Assembly (NCBI GenBank): GCA_900542055.1 | Contig: UQMA01000041.1 | Span: 1-8,880, forward strand | From: an uncultured Azospirillum sp. | Lineage (GTDB): Bacteria > Pseudomonadota > Alphaproteobacteria > RF32 > CAG-239 | Length of the DNA: 8,880 bases | Direction: 5' to 3' | Part shown: positions 7,419 through 8,880 of the stretch, piece by piece | Layout: every line of letters begins with the position of its first letter | Position numbering within the stretch: the first letter of the stretch is position 1 | The notes under the pieces: model-generated | The model's database searches: none | What the model saw: the letters and a program-made list of their open reading frames with translations, nothing else | Told to the model about the DNA's origin: nothing | Made by a program: the position numbers and the translations under genes

Positions 7419-7781
7419 ATGGCTAATAATTATCATCGCGGAGATAAAGATAATCGTCCGTGGGGAACATGGGAAGTCCTTGACTGCGGAGAAACTTTTT
7501 GCGTTAAACGCATTAAAGTAATTCCGGGAGCAAAATTATCGCTTCAGTTGCATCATCATCGCGCAGAACATTGGATTATTGTCAAAGGAACAGCTTTAGT
7601 CACTCTGGGCGATGAAATTTTAACCAAAAAGACAGACGAACATATTTTTATTCCGGTTGAAACCAAACACCGTATAGCTAATGAAACTAATGAAGATGTT
7701 GAATTTATTGAAGTTCAGGCCGGCGATAACTTGGATGAAAATGATATTGTCCGCCTTGAAGATGTTTACGGACGGGCATAA
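7419..7781 (+). CDS. Free-standing mannose-6-phosphate isomerase-type cupin protein
   Basis: A 120-residue single-domain cupin matches the C-terminal isomerase domain of bifunctional ManC/AlgA proteins. RPWGTWEVLD (13-22) is the typical entry motif. GAKLSLQLHHHRAEHW (37-52) carries the metal-binding His45/His47 and Glu50, and ends in VKGTALVTLGDE. IFIPVETKHRIAN (76-88) supplies the last metal ligand, His84. IEVQ (97-100) is the usual closing strand. The whole active-site set is present, so it could isomerise mannose-6-phosphate and fructose-6-phosphate or bind another sugar phosphate. The nucleotidyltransferase half is absent, and no sugar-nucleotide gene is nearby, so the substrate is unproven. 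AAGGAG at 7406-7411 lies 7 bases before the ATG. It is followed 22 bases later by the helicase-like gene, likely in the same transcript. Confidence 0.88.
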   Translation: MANNYHRGDKDNRPWGTWEVLDCGETFCVKRIKVIPGAKLSLQLHHHRAEHWIIVKGTALVTLGDEILTKKTDEHIFIPVETKHRIANETNEDVEFIEVQAGDNLDENDIVRLEDVYGRA

Positions 7782-7792
7782 GCATATGAAAA

Positions 7793-7797
7793 AAGGA
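7793..7797 (+). promoter_or_regulatory. Ribosome binding site that sets the start of the helicase-like gene
   Basis: AAGGA is 6 bases before the ATG at 7804-7806. It lies inside the in-frame extension from ATG 7786-7788, and longer versions would overlap the cupin gene. The first residues MNFLDLGLSE match the usual beginning of a DEAD-box protein. Confidence 0.6.
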
Positions 7798-7803
7798 AAC
7801 AAA

Positions 7804-8559
7804 ATGAATTTTTTGGACTTAGGATTAAGTGAAAAAACCGTCAAAGCTATTAACGAAAGCGGCATTATCACTCCTACCACCGTGCAAACTGATGTAATTC
7901 CCGCAATTTTGGAAGGCAAAGATATTTTTACAATTGCTCCGAGCGGCTGCGGCAAGACAATTTCTTATGTTTTACCGCTTATTGATATAATCAGCCGAAA
8001 TGACGGAACCAATATCTTAATTATGACTTCTGATGCTAAAAAATCGGTAACAATTTCAGATTCGCTCGCTATGCTTAACCGTTTTCACGAAGAAACCGGC
8101 GATGATAACAACGAACATGAAGCCGAAGTTATTATCGGTTCACCTGATTTGCTGCTTGAATTGGTTGCGGAAAAAAATATCGATCTTTCAAAAATCAATA
8201 TATTGGTTGTTGATGATATTAACCTCATAAAGAAAAACAAACAAATTGCAAATATGGAAAAAGTTTTGGAATTGTTGCCTGCCGACAAACAAAACATTGT
8301 ATACACCAATCGCCGTTCGCGTGAAACTCAGGATATTTTAGATAAAATATTAAAATCTCCGCAAGAAATTAAGGTTGATAAAAATAAAGAATGTGAAGCT
8401 CAGACTGCGACCGCACAGCAGGAAAAAGCTTCAAACAACAAACCTGCCCCTCTTGATGAAGAAGCAGTTGCTTTATCAAAAAAATATGACACTTTCAAAG
8501 GCCATACTCCCAAATTTTTATTAATTCAAGGTGCTATTGCCGACACAAGTGAACAATAA
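7804..8559 (+). CDS. DEAD-box helicase-like protein: single degenerate RecA1 domain, no helicase C-terminal domain
   Basis: The 251-residue protein resembles only the first RecA domain of a DEAD-box RNA helicase. The Q-motif region is recognisable (Phe3 or nearby, then TPTTVQTDVIPAILEGKD, 23-40), and Walker A is kept as APSGCGKT (45-52). The other motifs have drifted. PTRELA is TSDAKK, TPGR is SPDL (113-116), DEAD is DDIN (137-140 in ILVVDDINLI), and SAT is YTN (167-169). The second RecA domain, which holds the Arg-finger motifs, is missing. A polar tail from about residue 188 to the end (HTPKFLLIQGAIADTSEQ) takes its place. The frame ends 11 bases before a strong terminator, and nothing like a RecA2 domain follows, so it does not look like a recent truncation. 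It might bind ATP or RNA but should not unwind. It could be a regulatory relic of a helicase. It shares a transcript with the cupin gene. Confidence 0.8.
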   Translation: MNFLDLGLSEKTVKAINESGIITPTTVQTDVIPAILEGKDIFTIAPSGCGKTISYVLPLIDIISRNDGTNILIMTSDAKKSVTISDSLAMLNRFHEETGDDNNEHEAEVIIGSPDLLLELVAEKNIDLSKINILVVDDINLIKKNKQIANMEKVLELLPADKQNIVYTNRRSRETQDILDKILKSPQEIKVDKNKECEAQTATAQQEKASNNKPAPLDEEAVALSKKYDTFKGHTPKFLLIQGAIADTSEQ

Positions 8560-8570
8560 TTCAACAATTT

Positions 8571-8598
8571 AAAAGGGATGGAAACATCCCTTTTATTA
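8571..8598 (+). terminator. Intrinsic terminator of the cupin/helicase-like unit
   Basis: AAAAGGGATG (8571-8580) and CATCCCTTTT (8585-8594) pair perfectly over 10 bp around a GAAA tetraloop, and the T-run continues as TTTTATTA. It sits 11 bases after the stop of the helicase-like gene. Confidence 0.9.
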
Positions 8599-8748
8599 CA
8601 AGCTTTGCTGCCCCAGTTTACTGGGGGATATCTATTTTTTCTTACTTTTTTACACTATCTCTCGTCACCTTTTTTTAGCGAACTTACAAAAGCCCCCTCC
8701 CAAACATTCCTCTTTTTGTATGCGCTCAAAATACTCCTCCCTCTCATT
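8599..8748. other. Non-coding pyrimidine-rich stretch with a small hairpin
   Basis: No gene is supported here. A short plus-strand frame (8578-8856) begins inside the terminator stem, has no ribosome site, and matches nothing I recognise. The one clear structure is a CCCCAG / CTGGGG hairpin (8611-8626) with a TTTA loop. It is followed by a C/T-rich run with several short T-tracts (about 8630-8750) that would be A/G-rich on the minus strand. Confidence 0.5.
8611..8626. repeat. Small inverted repeat (hairpin), possible second terminator
   Basis: CCCCAG, loop TTTA, CTGGGG: a 6-bp fully paired, mostly G-C stem. T-runs follow on the plus strand, but only about 8 bases later, so it fits an intrinsic terminator poorly. 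It may be a backup structure or the edge of a repeat element. Confidence 0.5.
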
Positions 8749-8791
8749 GTCATCCCTCGTTTTGATGACAATCAAAAACGCCAAGGGATCT
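8749..8791. repeat. Palindromic repeat element, copy 1
   Basis: The element starts GTCATCCCTCG and ends AAGGGATCT. The outer arms ATCCCT (8752-8757) and AGGGAT (8784-8789) pair. Inside, CGTTTTGAT (8758-8766) pairs with ATCAAAAACG (8771-8780) with one extra A, around a GACA loop. Copy 2 lies 11 bases further on with the same ends but a different inner stem. Short palindromes with conserved ends of the GTCAT...ATCT type occur in many bacterial genomes between genes; whether this is one of those families is inference. Confidence 0.7.
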
Positions 8792-8802
8792 GTTCCTCTC
8801 CA

Positions 8803-8841
8803 GTCATCCCTCGAAATGCGTTGCGTTTCGTCAAGGGATCT
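8803..8841. repeat. Palindromic repeat element, copy 2
   Basis: It has the same start (GTCATCCCTCG) and end (TCAAGGGATCT, against CCAAGGGATCT in copy 1). The outer arms are ATCCCT (8806-8811) and AGGGAT (8834-8839). The inner stem CGAAATGC (8812-8819) pairs with GCGTTTCG (8823-8830) around a GTT loop, with one T-G wobble. The inner arms differ in sequence from copy 1, yet pairing is kept. Confidence 0.7.
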
Positions 8842-8880
8842 ACGATGTTTCTATAATCTGAAGATCGCTGGACGATTTTG

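Noticed and set aside
7681..7803. N-terminal extension of the helicase-like protein starting inside the cupin gene
   Set aside because: The extension overlaps the cupin by about 100 bases and matches no family. A good ribosome site lies just before the ATG at 7804.
7620..7955. A 111-codon minus-strand frame across the cupin and helicase-like genes
   Set aside because: It lies antisense to two well-supported genes, shows no domain and has no ribosome site; it is a shadow frame.
8749..8841. Start of a CRISPR array (two similar units in tandem)
   Set aside because: Only the ends of the units match and the middles are self-complementary. The 11-base gap is too short for a spacer and no cas gene is present.
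8578..8856. A 92-codon plus-strand frame over the right-hand intergenic region
   Set aside because: It begins inside the terminator stem, has no ribosome site, crosses both palindromic repeats, and its sequence is low-complexity Leu/Phe/Ser from a pyrimidine-rich stretch.
8852..8857. Perfect TATAAT near the right edge, as the -10 of a promoter
   Set aside because: No -35-like sequence lies at 16-18 bases upstream, and the gene it would serve is outside the window.

Overview
The window looks like a chromosomal segment of an AT-rich alphaproteobacterium. The evidence is the gene set (GAF-domain PtsP, a RodZ/DUF4115 protein, HisRS, RF1, and a DUF3772-type channel N-terminus), the close resemblance of the Asd-like protein to alphaproteobacterial Asd, and the AT-rich base use. 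An uncultured host-associated lineage with a reduced-GC genome is plausible, but that is inference.

Bases 1-7320 hold one long minus-strand gene run. In transcription order it contains ptsP (PTS-Ntr enzyme I), rodZ, hisS, prfA, an Asd-family protein, and the N-terminal part of a DUF3772/MscS-type channel cut by the window edge. hisS and prfA overlap by ATGA. The other gaps are short, except for a 74-base gap between rodZ and hisS that holds a 16-bp perfect inverted repeat able to act as a terminator or attenuator, and a 74-base gap before the Asd-like gene. Four gene starts (rodZ, hisS, the Asd-like gene and the helicase-like gene) are best placed downstream of the longest possible start, because good Shine-Dalgarno sequences point there.

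Bases 7321-7418 form a divergent promoter region. From 7419 the plus strand carries a two-gene unit: a free-standing cupin of the mannose-6-phosphate isomerase type, and a 251-residue protein resembling only the first RecA domain of a DEAD-box helicase with most motifs degenerate. It ends in a strong terminator at 8571-8594. The last 285 bases have no supportable gene. They hold a second hairpin, a pyrimidine-rich stretch, and two tandem palindromic elements with identical ends but different, still self-complementary stems.

Most of the window is housekeeping: nitrogen-PTS signalling, cell-shape control, histidyl-tRNA charging and translation termination. The noteworthy items are two apparent pseudoenzymes, the Asd-like protein that has lost all its recognisable catalytic residues except one Glu, and the half-helicase with DEAD changed to DDIN. 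The paired palindromes at the right edge are also of interest. I see no CRISPR array, tRNA, rRNA, transposase or defence cassette.
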